Counted from the stretch's first letter, positions 17,366 through 26,670 are shown. The stretch: 64,000 nucleotides of DNA from Polaribacter pacificus (GCF_038024035.1 NZ_CP150664.1:248001-312000); one strand, 5' to 3'. The notes: generated by a model not told the origin, from the letters alone. Program-made: numbers and translations.

Positions 17366-17462
17366 TGTCATTCCGAGTCAATATAGACAAGGAATTTCAT
17401 TAAGACCAGAGTGGGCTTCTTGAGATTTCTCAATCGCTTAAAAAGCTCATTTCGAAATGACA
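17366..17462. repeat. REP-like palindromic element between hisC and hisB
   Basis: This 97-bp element begins TGTCATTCCGA and ends TCGAAATGACA, so its ends are near-perfect inverted repeats. Its last 41 bases recur almost unchanged at 19473-19512. A smaller hairpin, CCCGTGGTCACGGG, lies just downstream near 17508-17521. It has no coding capacity, is not bounded by an insertion-sequence gene, and lies inside the operon in transcribed RNA. Confidence 0.8.
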
Positions 17463-17592
17463 GTAAAAAGGAGAACAAAAGTACAAGCAACAACGGATTT
17501 TCATACCCGTGGTCACGGGAATGACAACATAAAATAACTTCTGACACAAGTTCAGAAACACAAAATAGTAATTGACAGCAAAGATGTTAAAA

Positions 17593-18729
17593 ATGAAAAA
17601 AGTATTATTTATAGACAGAGACGGAACCCTAGTACTAGAACCGCCAGTAGATTATCAATTGGATAGCTTAGAAAAGCTAGAGTTCTACCCAAAAGTATTT
17701 CAGTACATGGCAAAAATTGCTTCAGAACTAGATTATGAACTGGTGATGGTGACCAATCAAGATGGTTTAGGAACTGATTCTTTTCCAGAAGAAACCTTTT
17801 GGCCTGCGCAAAATAAAATTATCTCAGCTTTTGAAAAAGAAGGTGTTGTTTTTTCGGAGATTTTAATCGACAAAACCTTTCCAGAAGAAAATGCTGAAAC
17901 GCGTAAGCCAAGAACTGGTTTGTTAACTGCATATTTTTCTGAGGACTATGATTTGGAAAATTCGTATGTCTTGGGAGACCGAATTACAGACATGGAATTG
18001 GCTAAAAACCTAGGAGCTAAAGGGATTTTCTTAGCTGAAGACCCGCAACTGGGTGCCGATGAAATAGAAACTTCTAGGCAAGAAATTTTAGACTGTATCG
18101 CCTTAACAAGCACTGATTGGTCAGAGATTTATGAGTTTTTAAAATTAAAAGATCGCGTAGCAGAAATTACGAGAAACACCAATGAAACCAAGATTTACAT
18201 CAAGGTAAATTTAGATGGATCTGGAAAAAATGACATCTCAACTGGTTTGTCCTTCTTTGATCATATGCTAGATCAGATAGGTAGGCACGGAGCGATGGAT
18301 TTAACCATTAAGGTGGATGGCGATTTGGCCGTCGATGAGCACCACACCATAGAAGATACCATGATTGCTCTTGGTGAGTTGTTTAACAAAGCATTGGGTA
18401 ATAAATTGGGGATTGAGCGCTATGGTTTTTGTTTGCCTATGGACGATTGTTTGGCACAGGTTGCTGTTGATTTTGGCGGTAGAAACTGGTTGGAATGGGA
18501 TGCAGAATTTAAGAGAGAAAAAATTGGAGACCTGCCAACAGAAATGTTTTTTCACCTCTTTAAATCGTTTACAGATGGCGCAAAATGCAATCTAAACATC
18601 AAAGCAGAAGGCATTAATGAGCACCACAAGATTGAAGGGATTTTTAAAGCTTTTGCCAAGGCAATGAAAATGGCTGTAAAAAGAGATCCAAACAAGATGT
18701 TTTTACCATCAACCAAAGGAATGCTTTAA
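17593..18729 (+). CDS. hisB: Bifunctional histidinol-phosphatase / imidazoleglycerol-phosphate dehydratase
   Basis: HisB carries two non-consecutive activities of the pathway on one chain. Residues about 1-165 are a HAD-type phosphatase ([12 protein letters not shown] nucleophile aspartates, [22 protein letters not shown]). The rest is the dehydratase with its metal-binding repeats DEHHTIEDT and [19 protein letters not shown] chose the ATG at 17593 because family members begin [15 protein letters not shown] 17584 or TTG 17572 would add three or seven residues. The spacer from hisC is 244 bases and contains a palindromic element. Confidence 0.95.
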   Translation: MKKVLFIDRDGTLVLEPPVDYQLDSLEKLEFYPKVFQYMAKIASELDYELVMVTNQDGLGTDSFPEETFWPAQNKIISAFEKEGVVFSEILIDKTFPEENAETRKPRTGLLTAYFSEDYDLENSYVLGDRITDMELAKNLGAKGIFLAEDPQLGADEIETSRQEILDCIALTSTDWSEIYEFLKLKDRVAEITRNTNETKIYIKVNLDGSGKNDISTGLSFFDHMLDQIGRHGAMDLTIKVDGDLAVDEHHTIEDTMIALGELFNKALGNKLGIERYGFCLPMDDCLAQVAVDFGGRNWLEWDAEFKREKIGDLPTEMFFHLFKSFTDGAKCNLNIKAEGINEHHKIEGIFKAFAKAMKMAVKRDPNKMFLPSTKGML

Positions 18730-18804
18730 ATGAGTTGTATGTGCTGCGTTTTAAGTTAGGAGTGATTTTAACTAAACACGAAGTACTAAAAAATAAGAAT
18801 TACC

Positions 18805-19386
18805 ATGAAAGTCATCATTATAGATTACGGAGCCGGAAACATCAAAAGCATCCAATTTGCTTTTAAAAGATTGGGTGTTGATGCTATTTTATCAAAGGAT
18901 ATAGAAGAAATAAAAACGGCTGATCGCGTTATTTTTCCTGGAGTTGGAGAAGCGAGTTCTGCCATGAGCATGTTGCAGAAAAGTGGTTTAGACCAGCTTA
19001 TTCCAACACTAACACAACCCGTATTGGGCATTTGTCTAGGCATGCAGCTAATGTGTACTGCTACAGAAGAAGGAAACACGCAAGGCTTGGGTATTTTTAA
19101 CGTGGAGGTCAAGAAGTTTTCATCGGCGGTAAAAGTTCCGCAAATGGGCTGGAACGAGATTACCCAGTTAAGATCACCGCTGTTTAAAGGGATTAAAGAA
19201 AAAGAATATATGTATTTGGTTCATAGTTATTATGCTCAGTTATGTGATGAGGCGATTGCCTGCACCAACTATGAGTTAAACTATGCATCTGCCATGCAAA
19301 AAAATAATTTTTACGGTGTGCAGTTTCACCCTGAGAAAAGTGGTTTAGCGGGGGAGCAGATTTTGAAGAATTTTATAGAATTATAG
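18805..19386 (+). CDS. hisH: Imidazole glycerol phosphate synthase, glutaminase subunit
   Basis: HisH releases ammonia from glutamine and channels it to HisF. The 193-residue class I amidotransferase begins MKVIIIDYGAGNIKSI. It has the nucleophile cysteine in VLGICLGMQLM and the His-Glu pair in VQFHPEKSG. Length and motif spacing are standard. It is separated from hisA by a repeat element of about 120 bp. Confidence 0.97.
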   Translation: MKVIIIDYGAGNIKSIQFAFKRLGVDAILSKDIEEIKTADRVIFPGVGEASSAMSMLQKSGLDQLIPTLTQPVLGICLGMQLMCTATEEGNTQGLGIFNVEVKKFSSAVKVPQMGWNEITQLRSPLFKGIKEKEYMYLVHSYYAQLCDEAIACTNYELNYASAMQKNNFYGVQFHPEKSGLAGEQILKNFIEL

Positions 19387-19391
19387 AGCAA

Positions 19392-19512
19392 TGTCATTCC
19401 GAACACTACTGAAATCAAAATGTATTTTGATTGAAAGTATCTAGCGAAGCTAATGAGGAGGAATCTTATGGTGAGATTTCTCAATCGCTAAAAAGCTCAT
19501 TTCGAAATGACA
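19392..19512. repeat. REP-like palindromic element between hisH and hisA
   Basis: This is a second copy of the element at 17366-17462, 121 bp long. It also starts TGTCATTCCGA and ends TCGAAATGACA. The right parts of the two copies are nearly identical (GAGATTTCTCAATCGCT then AAAAAGCTCATTTCG). The middle differs, and this copy has an internal AAATGTATTTTGATT segment. Confidence 0.8.
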
Positions 19513-19541
19513 ACTAAATAGTAACAACTAATAACTAGTAA

Positions 19542-20279
19542 ATGAGAATCATACCAGCAATAGACATCATCGACGGAAAATGTGTTCGATTATCAAAAGG
19601 AGATTACAATACCAAAAAAATATACAATGAAAACCCACTAGAGGTTGCCAAAGAATTTGAGCAGGCAGGAATCACCTATCTGCATTTGGTTGATTTGGAT
19701 GGCGCAAAGGCAAGCACCATTATCAACTATAAGGTTTTAGAGCAAATTGCCAGTAAAACAAGCTTAAAAATTGATTTTGGCGGTGGGTTAAAATCAGATA
19801 AAGATTTAGAGATTGCCTTTAATTCTGGAGCAAATCAAATTACTGGTGGTAGCATAGCCGTTAAAAATCCTATTGTTTTTGAAAATTGGATTGAGAAATA
19901 TGGAGCCGATAAAATTATCTTAGGAGCTGATTTTTATCCTGATTCTTCTGGAGGTAAAATAGCGACAAATGGCTGGCAAGAAGAAAGCAGTTTGGCCTTG
20001 ATTCCGTTTATAAAAGACTATCAGCAAAAAGGGATTGCCTCTGTAATTTGTACAGACATCTCTAAAGATGGGATGTTGCAAGGACCAAGTTTTGAAATTT
20101 ACAAGCAAATCTTAGCCCATGTAAAGGAGTTAAAATTAATCGCTTCTGGTGGGATCTCTACCTTTGATGAGCTACCTCAACTAGCAGAGAATGGCTGTGA
20201 AGGAGTGATTATAGGAAAGGCTATTTATGAGAATAAAATTAGCTTAAAGCAATTGGAAAACTTTATTTTAAACAAGTAA
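19542..20279 (+). CDS. hisA: Phosphoribosylformimino-AICAR phosphate isomerase
   Basis: HisA performs the Amadori rearrangement of ProFAR to PRFAR. The 245-residue beta-alpha barrel begins [22 protein letters not shown], containing the catalytic aspartate. The second aspartate is in [16 protein letters not shown], and the phosphate-binding loops are DFGGGLKS and ASGGIST. It is followed after one base by hisF, so the two are translationally close. HisA is told from HisF by its first-strand motif and the TDISKDG segment. Confidence 0.97.
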   Translation: MRIIPAIDIIDGKCVRLSKGDYNTKKIYNENPLEVAKEFEQAGITYLHLVDLDGAKASTIINYKVLEQIASKTSLKIDFGGGLKSDKDLEIAFNSGANQITGGSIAVKNPIVFENWIEKYGADKIILGADFYPDSSGGKIATNGWQEESSLALIPFIKDYQQKGIASVICTDISKDGMLQGPSFEIYKQILAHVKELKLIASGGISTFDELPQLAENGCEGVIIGKAIYENKISLKQLENFILNK

Positions 20280-20280
20280 T

Positions 20281-21036
20281 ATGCTCACAAAAAGAATCAT
20301 ACCTTGTTTGGATATCAAAAATGGAAGAACCGTAAAAGGGGTTAATTTTGTCAACCTAATTGATGCAGGAGACCCAGTAATCTTGGCTAAGCAGTATGCA
20401 GAATTGGGCGCTGATGAACTGGTTTTACTAGACATCTCTGCAACTCTAGAAGGAAGAAAGACCATGAGAGAATTGGTATTGAAAGTTGCCGAACAAGTCA
20501 ATATTCCGTTTACCGTTGGTGGTGGAATCTCTTCGGTTGCCGATGTTGATGCCTTGTTACAATCTGGAGCAGACAAGGTGTCTATCAATTCATCAGCCAT
20601 CAAAAGACCAGCCTTGGTCAATGAGTTGGCTGAGAAGTTTGGAAGCCAATGTGTGGTAGTTGCCATTGACGCAAAACAGCTTCATGGTGAGTGGATGGTT
20701 CATCTAGCAGGCGGGACCATTCCTACCGAGCTCAATTTGTTTGATTGGGCAAAAGAAGTAGAACAACGTGGTGCAGGAGAAATTTTATTTACTTCTATGA
20801 ACAACGACGGTACCAAAGCAGGTTTTGCCAATGAGGCTTTAAACAAATTATCGAGTACCTTAAATATTCCGATTATCGCTTCAGGTGGAGCAGGAACGGT
20901 GCAGCATTTTGTAGATACTTTTACCACTGGTAAAGCCGATGCTGCCTTGGCCGCAAGTGTTTTTCATTTTGGTGAAATAGAGATTATCGATTTAAAAAAG
21001 GCATTAGAAAAAGAAGGGATTCCGGTGAGGTTGTAA
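20281..21036 (+). CDS. hisF: Imidazole glycerol phosphate synthase, cyclase subunit
   Basis: HisF cyclises PRFAR, using ammonia from HisH, to IGP and AICAR. The 251-residue barrel begins [23 protein letters not shown], with the catalytic aspartate in CLDIKNG. It then has [16 protein letters not shown] and VVAIDAKQ. The second catalytic aspartate lies in [11 protein letters not shown], followed by ASGGAGT at the phosphate site. It starts one base after hisA. A degenerate repeat occupies the spacer to hisIE. Confidence 0.97.
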   Translation: MLTKRIIPCLDIKNGRTVKGVNFVNLIDAGDPVILAKQYAELGADELVLLDISATLEGRKTMRELVLKVAEQVNIPFTVGGGISSVADVDALLQSGADKVSINSSAIKRPALVNELAEKFGSQCVVVAIDAKQLHGEWMVHLAGGTIPTELNLFDWAKEVEQRGAGEILFTSMNNDGTKAGFANEALNKLSSTLNIPIIASGGAGTVQHFVDTFTTGKADAALAASVFHFGEIEIIDLKKALEKEGIPVRL

Positions 21037-21037
21037 A

Positions 21038-21107
21038 TTGATTGAGAGTAACTAAGGAAGGGTTCTCGATACAATTTCTCATCCTTCGAAATCACTCGAA
21101 TTGACAA
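21038..21107. repeat. Degenerate REP-like remnant between hisF and hisIE
   Basis: The spacer contains TTCTCGATACAATTTCTC and ATCACTCGAATTGACAAT. These resemble the right half of the elements at 17366 and 19392 but are decayed, and the left terminus is not recognisable. Assignment to the same family is tentative. Confidence 0.4.
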
Positions 21108-21128
21108 TAAAATATAAAAAAACAAAAA

Positions 21129-21728
21129 ATGAACATAGATTTTAATAAAAACAACGACGGATTGGTCCCTGCTATCATTCAGGATGCCATCACAAAAAAT
21201 GTATTGATGTTGGGTTATATGAACCAAGAAGCCTTTGATAAAACACAGAAAACCAAGTTGGTAACTTTTTTTAGCAGAACTAAAAATCGCTTGTGGACCA
21301 AAGGAGAAGAGAGTGGAAACACCCTACAACTCATCGATACAAAATTAGACTGCGATAATGATAGCTTGCTTATCCAAGTACAGCCTACTGGACCAACCTG
21401 CCACAAAGGGACGGATACCTGCTGGGCCGAGGAGAACAGCCCTAATTATGGCTTCTTTTCTACCTTAGAAACTGTGATTGCTGATAGAGTAGCCAATAAA
21501 GATTCAGAGAAATCGTATGTGGCTAGTTTGTTTGCAAAAGGGATTAATAAAGTGGCTCAAAAAGTAGGAGAGGAGGCTGTAGAAACTGTTATTGAAGCTA
21601 TGGATTCTAACGATGAATTGTTTGTTTATGAGTCTGCAGATTTGCTATTTCACTATTTGATGTTGTTGCAGGCAAAAGGATTTACCTTAAAAGATATTGA
21701 AGCTGAATTAAAGAAGAGGCAGAAATAA
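21129..21728 (+). CDS. hisIE: Bifunctional phosphoribosyl-AMP cyclohydrolase / phosphoribosyl-ATP pyrophosphatase
   Basis: The protein performs the second and third steps of histidine synthesis. Residues about 1-105 are HisI, with VLMLGYMNQEAF, FFSRTKNRLWTKGEESGN and the zinc-binding LDCDNDSLLIQV and GPTCHKGTDTCW. Residues about 110-199 are HisE, an all-helical pyrophosphatase (GINKVAQKVGEEAVETVIEA). At 199 residues it is the usual fused form. It is the last gene of the operon. No clear terminator follows; the next 600 bases are palindromic repeats. Confidence 0.97.
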   Translation: MNIDFNKNNDGLVPAIIQDAITKNVLMLGYMNQEAFDKTQKTKLVTFFSRTKNRLWTKGEESGNTLQLIDTKLDCDNDSLLIQVQPTGPTCHKGTDTCWAEENSPNYGFFSTLETVIADRVANKDSEKSYVASLFAKGINKVAQKVGEEAVETVIEAMDSNDELFVYESADLLFHYLMLLQAKGFTLKDIEAELKKRQK

Positions 21729-22347
21729 AGGGAAGGTTAAAAAGGGGTTTTAACGGTGTTCGAGCGGAGTCGAGAACAGACAGAATTTTAGAGAATTCTT
21801 TTATTTGTTCTTTTTTTCATTGCTAAAACCTATCAAAAGTAAGAAGGTTGATACAGCACTGATTAGAAAAACATGATGTAAGTTAAAGTTTTTGCTTTCA
21901 AAATTGATTTGTTCCTTTTTTTCATTGATAAAACCTGCCTGCGGCTGGCAGGAAAGAACCAAAAAAATCTAGTCTTGAATCTTCAACGGTCAATTGTACT
22001 CTCACTCACTAAAAGAAAAAAACTCCACTTCTCTACGTTCAGTGTCAAACAGCTTTTCTTTTTACGCTCGTTTCAAGTCATTGACGCTCGCCTCCAGATT
22101 CTATGACGATTACTGGCGTGAGTTTTAGAGTTTAGTTGGAGTAATTGTGTAGGGTTTTAAATTAGACTTCCGCTTCTCGACTCCGCTCGAAGACCCTATT
22201 TAAAAAGTCCCAGCAAGTATTTAACGGTGTTCGAGCGGAGTCGAGAACAGATAGCATGTGTTTGCAGCTTTGCTTTTTAGATCTGTGCTTCTCGACTCCG
22301 CTCGAAGACCATTTTTAAAGTGTTTCTTGTTTTAAGAACAGTAGCTA
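21729..22347. repeat. Non-coding region of palindromic repeats after the his operon
   Basis: No credible gene is present. CGAGCGGAGTCGAGAACAGA occurs directly at 21761-21780 and 22231-22250. Its inverse CTTCTCGACTCCGCTCGAAG occurs at 22173-22192 and 22289-22308. The four copies alternate in orientation and could fold into GC-rich hairpins. CTTTTTTTCATTG followed by CTAAAACC or ATAAAACC occurs near 21810 and 21915. A further palindrome, CCTGCCTGCGGCTGGCAGG, lies near 21936. The 65-codon frame at 21909-22106 runs through these repeats and is rejected. Confidence 0.75.
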
Positions 22348-23298
22348 TTAATACTCATTCATCAATACTACTTTAAGGTTTGGATATTTTTCTTTGAATT
22401 CTTTTTCTAAACCAATTACGTGAGCTGCACCAATGATAACCATATGTTTTTGCTTGTCAGAGTTTAGAACTTGCGCTGCAATGTTCTTAGCAATTCTCAT
22501 ATTTCTTTCATCAAAATACTTTCTTCCTTCTTTACAACCTTCAGTATCGGTTACCACATAAGAAAATGAGGCCATATCGTGTAGCTGTTGTAAAGATTTT
22601 CTTTTGTTGGTATGTTTCCCCAGTCCTCTAAAAATGGCTGGTAAAATAGCGCTGTTATAGTTCTTCTTGTTTAAGACATTGTTGGCTTTGTTGTTTCCGT
22701 TGCTCACGCCTTCTTTATTGCACTTGTCCCATCCAATATGATACTCTTTATTGGTCTGTTGATCATCTACATTAATAACCAGCTTTTGATTCATTGCCAA
22801 GGCCAATTTATAAGTTAAATCACCATCTTCATGTCTGGTTGGTTTTTTTGCACCCTGTACACCGTATTTTTTAATATAGGAGTACAGCTCATAATTTCCA
22901 TTATCTCTTTTGTAAATGAATGAATTGATTAGATAGTCCAAATCTTGCTGGTTCATGTCAACAAATTCTTTGTTGAGTAAGCTGTTGAATTTTGCCTCGT
23001 TAAAATCAAAGGTTTTTTTAAGAGAATCAGACAGTTTATAAAAACGTTTGTATCCAGTAGACCAGCCATCTTTTAAATACTCCCAAGAAATAGAATCATT
23101 TGCCATTGGCGACTCTACATAAATAGCTTCTGGTTTGTATTTTTTAGCAAAACGCAACATTGGTTTATAACTGTTCTTTACAATTTTAGGAACGGTATGC
23201 ATGGTACCTATGATAATGATTTCTTGTTGTTTGTTTTGTGCCGATGTAATAAAGATTGATAAGATGAAGGCTGCGATAAAAGTGATTTGAGTTTTCAT
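22348..23298 (-). CDS. Exported TraB/GumN (Tiki-superfamily)-like protein
   Basis: The 316-residue protein has a signal peptide (MKTQITFIAAFILSIFITSAQ), then a domain opening EIIIIGTMHTVP and IYVESP. It closes with MVIIGAAHVIGLEKEFKEKYPNLKVVLM. The paired GxxH motifs (GTMH near the start, GAAH near the end) with a conserved glutamate are the hallmark of the TraB/GumN/Tiki fold, possibly the DUF5694 branch. Some members of that fold are metal-dependent proteases or esterases. A periplasmic hydrolase is therefore possible but not shown. It stands alone, convergent with the his operon across the repeat region. Confidence 0.65.
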   Translation of the reverse strand: MKTQITFIAAFILSIFITSAQNKQQEIIIIGTMHTVPKIVKNSYKPMLRFAKKYKPEAIYVESPMANDSISWEYLKDGWSTGYKRFYKLSDSLKKTFDFNEAKFNSLLNKEFVDMNQQDLDYLINSFIYKRDNGNYELYSYIKKYGVQGAKKPTRHEDGDLTYKLALAMNQKLVINVDDQQTNKEYHIGWDKCNKEGVSNGNNKANNVLNKKNYNSAILPAIFRGLGKHTNKRKSLQQLHDMASFSYVVTDTEGCKEGRKYFDERNMRIAKNIAAQVLNSDKQKHMVIIGAAHVIGLEKEFKEKYPNLKVVLMNEY

Positions 23299-23391
23299 AA
23301 TATGTTTTTTAAATGATTAATTTGATGAGACAAATGTAGAAGCAAAAAACAATACTATTCAATATTAATGGGGCTTTGGGGCGAAATAACC

Positions 23392-24189
23392 CTAGCTTGT
23401 GGTAGAATTCAGAAGCTCTTTTACCGCAGTTTGATAGGTTCTAGAAACTGGCACCTCTATGTGGTGAGTTAACAGGGTAAAAAGTTTGCTGTTTTCTGTT
23501 TTCCATTGCACAAAATGAAATGGATTGATTAAAAAGGAGCGATGGGTTCTTAACAATTCTGGAAACTCATCTGCAATAACAGACAGTTTATTTCTAATCA
23601 AGCTTTTTTTAATTTCATTTCCAGAAAGGTAAAACACCTCGATATAATTGTCTGAAGATTGAATGCAAACAACCTCATTTAAAAACAAACGAAGTCCTTC
23701 ATAATTCCCTTCGCCTTTGATGTCAATTTTTTGTTGGTTTCGTTTTTTGCTATGGTATTTACCAAAAGCAAATCTACCGACCACAAGAATGGGTAAAATG
23801 GTAGAGAGCGCAGGGATGATGATAGATGTAATATGATAAGATAAATCATGGGCATTGGGATGCCAATTAACAACAAACTGCAAATAAAACAAACGAACCA
23901 ATACAATGGTAATAAGTATAAAGACCGCAAAGAACAATAACTCTAGCCCGATCGTCCAGACGCCTTTATTTTTTTTATACATCCAATACTGAAACGGTAA
24001 TGAAATACTGTATAAAATGCCTCCTAAGAGTCCATAACCAGATAAATACAGGAGCTTTTCATTGGTCATTAGTTCATTAACGTCAAAAGGTTCTGTAAAA
24101 TACAGGAAAATAAAAATCCAAATTGCCAAACCAAGGGCAATCAAAAGATGGTTTTTTACGGACGGATCAAAAGGATAGTCTTTATTCAA
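23392..24189 (-). CDS. Membrane-bound LytTR-family transcriptional regulator
   Basis: The 265-residue protein has four membrane helices in its N-terminal 145 residues (for example LLIALGLAIWIFIFLYF). A C-terminal LytTR DNA-binding domain follows (about 165-262): NEVVCIQSSDNYIEVFYLSG, IADEFPELLRTHRSFLIN and HIEVPVSRTYQTAVKELL. Such single-chain membrane LytTR proteins are common in Bacteroidota, and their signals are usually unknown. Its start overlaps the end of the upstream TMEM175-like gene by eight bases, so the two form one operon. Control of, or by, ion flux is a natural hypothesis. Confidence 0.85.
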   Translation of the reverse strand: MNKDYPFDPSVKNHLLIALGLAIWIFIFLYFTEPFDVNELMTNEKLLYLSGYGLLGGILYSISLPFQYWMYKKNKGVWTIGLELLFFAVFILITIVLVRLFYLQFVVNWHPNAHDLSYHITSIIIPALSTILPILVVGRFAFGKYHSKKRNQQKIDIKGEGNYEGLRLFLNEVVCIQSSDNYIEVFYLSGNEIKKSLIRNKLSVIADEFPELLRTHRSFLINPFHFVQWKTENSKLFTLLTHHIEVPVSRTYQTAVKELLNSTTS

Positions 24190-24811
24190 TGGTGGCTTCT
24201 TTTTTTAGTTTTTTCTTGAAATATTTGTTAATGAAGAACTCAAATACAAACAATAAGATAAATAAAAATCGTGCTGTAAAAGGAAATACAAAAGCTAGGA
24301 TACCTGCCAATGCCCAAACAATAAAGGCATTAAAGGAACGCGCTTTTAAATAGCTACCTAAAACGGGTGTAATGCCAGTGAGTCCTTTTTCTTTTTTTAT
24401 AACATAGGTATTCATTAAAAAATTAAACAATCCAATGGCAGCAAGGTTAAAACAGTAAAAGGCAAAGGGAGCGATATAATCAAACCCCTTTACATAAAAT
24501 GCTGTAGAAAAGGGGAGTAGCACGATAAAAAACAAGAGAAAGATGTTTAGCCAAAGCAAAGTGCTGTTTACGGTAGACACGTGTTTCATGACTCTCATAT
24601 GAGCAATCCAATACACAGCCGTTACCATAAAACTAACGATCAATCCAATAAAACTAGGGATTCTATTTTGTAAAATCAGCCAAGTATTGCTGGTTTTTAA
24701 CTCGTTATAACTAGGAATCACCACTTCTAAGACCAATAAGGTCATTGCAATAGAAAAGACGGCATCGCTAAAGCTAATGACTCTTCCTTTATCAAAAGTT
24801 TCTTTTTCCAT
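24182..24811 (-). CDS. TMEM175-like (DUF1211) potassium channel family protein
   Basis: The 209-residue protein has the TMEM175 first-helix signature RVISFSDAVFSIAMTLLVLEVV (residues about 10-31). Five more hydrophobic helices follow, including FMVTAVYWIAHMRVMKHV, and the tail is basic. Bacterial TMEM175 proteins are tetrameric potassium-selective leak channels. The FSD motif and the six-helix length fit. It overlaps the LytTR gene downstream by eight bases, which suggests coupled translation. Confidence 0.85.
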   Translation of the reverse strand: MEKETFDKGRVISFSDAVFSIAMTLLVLEVVIPSYNELKTSNTWLILQNRIPSFIGLIVSFMVTAVYWIAHMRVMKHVSTVNSTLLWLNIFLLFFIVLLPFSTAFYVKGFDYIAPFAFYCFNLAAIGLFNFLMNTYVIKKEKGLTGITPVLGSYLKARSFNAFIVWALAGILAFVFPFTARFLFILLFVFEFFINKYFKKKLKKEATIE

Positions 24812-24859
24812 AGTTTATTTTTTGGCTTGTTGTCAAATTTATTTAATTCGTTTTAAAAT

Positions 24860-25672
24860 CTACCACCAAACTACAAAGATTTTATGGATGGTCCCATTGG
24901 GTTTTTTAAGCCAACAGAGTTTTGAAATTTTATCAGCCAAAAAAACAGTCATTTTTTGATGAAAATCTGGAAAGCTAAGCCAAGCTACCTGTGTGCTAGG
25001 AGCCAGCAACCAGTCTTTTTTTTCTGGAAGGTAAAATTTGCAATCTGTAAAGAGTTGTAGTTCTGTTGGGTTTAGGTAAAAACCTGTAATACAGGACTCA
25101 TTTAAGCGATCTAGGCGGATTTCTTGTGCAGCATAGGGCACAAACAGCTGTGCCTTAAAATAGACCTGCTGCTTTAGTTTGCTAGCATCCATTTTATACC
25201 TGTCTAAATAAGATTTAGCCTCTTCTTTAAACACCAAAGGAAGCTGTTTGTCTTTAAGCTTATTTAGTTTTTCTAGTAGTGAATCTTTTCTGTTAGGGCC
25301 GATAAAATGATCGATTTCTGTACTGCCAACATTTGGATCATACAAATAGAACTTGTACACCACTTCTAAATGTATGGGCTGTTCTTCTTTATAGAGTAGG
25401 CAATCAACCTCGCCTAGGGTAATTTTATCTTTTTGAATCTGAATATTTTCTGCAATGATGTTAATGGATGCCTCTTGCTGTAACTGAAAAGATACAAAGC
25501 GCTCTACATACTTGCCCAGCCTAAGTTTTTCATCCAAAGGCAGGTTAAAAATGCTAGATGCTGGGTTTATCTCAAAAGGATCAAGGGTGTACAAGGCCTC
25601 TTTGGTCCACAAACTGGGTGTTTGTAAAAAGCCCTCGTAGCGTAGCTGAATTTGTTTGCTCAATCTGCTCAT
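24860..25672 (-). CDS. DUF1853 family protein
   Basis: The 270-residue protein matches DUF1853: RYEGFLQTPSLWTKEALYTLDPFEI, LRLGKYVERFVSFQL, ENIQIQKDKITLGEVDCLLY and HLEVVYKFYLYD. The EVD...E.VYK arrangement resembles the core of PD-(D/E)xK nuclease folds, to which this family has been related. No activity is established. It is divergent from the DUF2461 gene, with 68 bases between the starts. Confidence 0.75.
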   Translation of the reverse strand: MSRLSKQIQLRYEGFLQTPSLWTKEALYTLDPFEINPASSIFNLPLDEKLRLGKYVERFVSFQLQQEASINIIAENIQIQKDKITLGEVDCLLYKEEQPIHLEVVYKFYLYDPNVGSTEIDHFIGPNRKDSLLEKLNKLKDKQLPLVFKEEAKSYLDRYKMDASKLKQQVYFKAQLFVPYAAQEIRLDRLNESCITGFYLNPTELQLFTDCKFYLPEKKDWLLAPSTQVAWLSFPDFHQKMTVFLADKISKLCWLKKPNGTIHKIFVVWW

Positions 25673-25740
25673 TTGGGTCTCTAAAGTACAACAGTATTTG
25701 GAATATCTTTTGTAACTTCATTTTTTTTAACACTACCAGC

Positions 25741-26412
25741 ATGCAATTTAATAAAGACGCCTTTCATTTTTTATCAGAACTTAAACAAAACAACCAACGC
25801 GAGTGGTTTACAGAGCGCAAAGAGCTGTTTAAAGAACACCAAGACCACGCGAAAGCCTTTTATGGAGCCATTAGAGCCTCTTTAGAAAAGCACGATGAGA
25901 TAGATAAGTTTAAGCTGTTTAGAATTTACAGAGATGTGCGTTTTTCTAAAGACAAAACCCCATACCAACCGCATTTTGCAGGTTCATTTTCTCGTTTGGG
26001 CAAGCAGTTGCGCGGTGGCTACTATTTGAGAATCAGACCGGGAGAAAGTTTTTTAGCAGGTGGTTTTTGGGAGCCTAACAAAGAAGATTTGCAACGCATC
26101 CGCAAAGAAATAGAGCTAGATGCCTCAGAGTTTAGAGCCATTCTAGCAGACAAGGATTTTACAAAATACTTTGGTGGAAAATTTGAAGGCCATGAGCTAA
26201 AATCTGCACCCAGAGGTTTTGACAAAGAGCACCCAGATGTAGATTTGCTGCGTAAAAAAGGCTTTATTGCCGTGCGTAATTTTACCGATGCAGAAGTCCT
26301 CGCACCCAACTTTTTAGAAGAGCTAGACAATAGTTACAAAGCCTTGCGTCCCTTTTTTGATTTGTTTAGCGATGTCTTAACCACCAACCTAAACGGAGAA
26401 TCCTTGTTGTAG
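25741..26412 (+). CDS. DUF2461 domain protein
   Basis: The 223-residue protein reads FLSELKQNNQREWF near its start, then YRDVRFSKDKTPYQPHFAG, GGYYLRIRPGESFLAGGFW, LKSAPRGFDKEHPDVDLLR and KGFIAVRNF. This is the standard DUF2461 pattern, a widespread family of unknown role. Start 25741 is chosen because homologues begin at MQFNKDAF-like sequence. The longer in-frame extension from 25558 would run through the start of the divergent DUF1853 gene. Confidence 0.85.
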   Translation: MQFNKDAFHFLSELKQNNQREWFTERKELFKEHQDHAKAFYGAIRASLEKHDEIDKFKLFRIYRDVRFSKDKTPYQPHFAGSFSRLGKQLRGGYYLRIRPGESFLAGGFWEPNKEDLQRIRKEIELDASEFRAILADKDFTKYFGGKFEGHELKSAPRGFDKEHPDVDLLRKKGFIAVRNFTDAEVLAPNFLEELDNSYKALRPFFDLFSDVLTTNLNGESLL

Positions 26413-26418
26413 CGGTCT

Positions 26419-26595
26419 TTATTTTTTACGCTCCTTCTTTCTTTCTGTAACACTCCCAATTAGAAAGCTTGCACCAGCAATAATAAGAAACCACTTAAAC
26501 CAGACAGCGTCTCCATAGATGTCTGTGTATTGGATAACTAAAAAGCCCAGGATAAAAAGCGCAGACAATAGCAAATAATTGTTTGATTTTTTCAT
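26419..26595 (-). CDS. Small two-helix membrane protein (58 residues)
   Basis: This short reading frame was found by translating the minus strand. It begins MKKSNNYLLLSALFILGFL and ends TERKKERKK. There are two hydrophobic segments (about 7-21 and 34-48) joined by QYTDIYGDAVWFKWF. Positive charges sit at both ends, consistent with both ends in the cytoplasm. It is convergent with the DUF2461 gene, six bases away. No homologue is recognised. The membrane character and clean start and stop make it more than a random frame, but expression is unproven. Confidence 0.6.
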   Translation of the reverse strand: MKKSNNYLLLSALFILGFLVIQYTDIYGDAVWFKWFLIIAGASFLIGSVTERKKERKK

Positions 26596-26670
26596 AAGTA
26601 CATCATATTTAGGCTATTCGTATGGTTTTGCTGTTTTTTGTTACAGAAAAAAACAAACTCATTTTAATCA

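Noticed and set aside
21909-22106. 65-codon plus-strand frame after the his operon
   Set aside because: It runs through palindromic repeats, has low-complexity Leu/Phe/Lys composition and no plausible start context.
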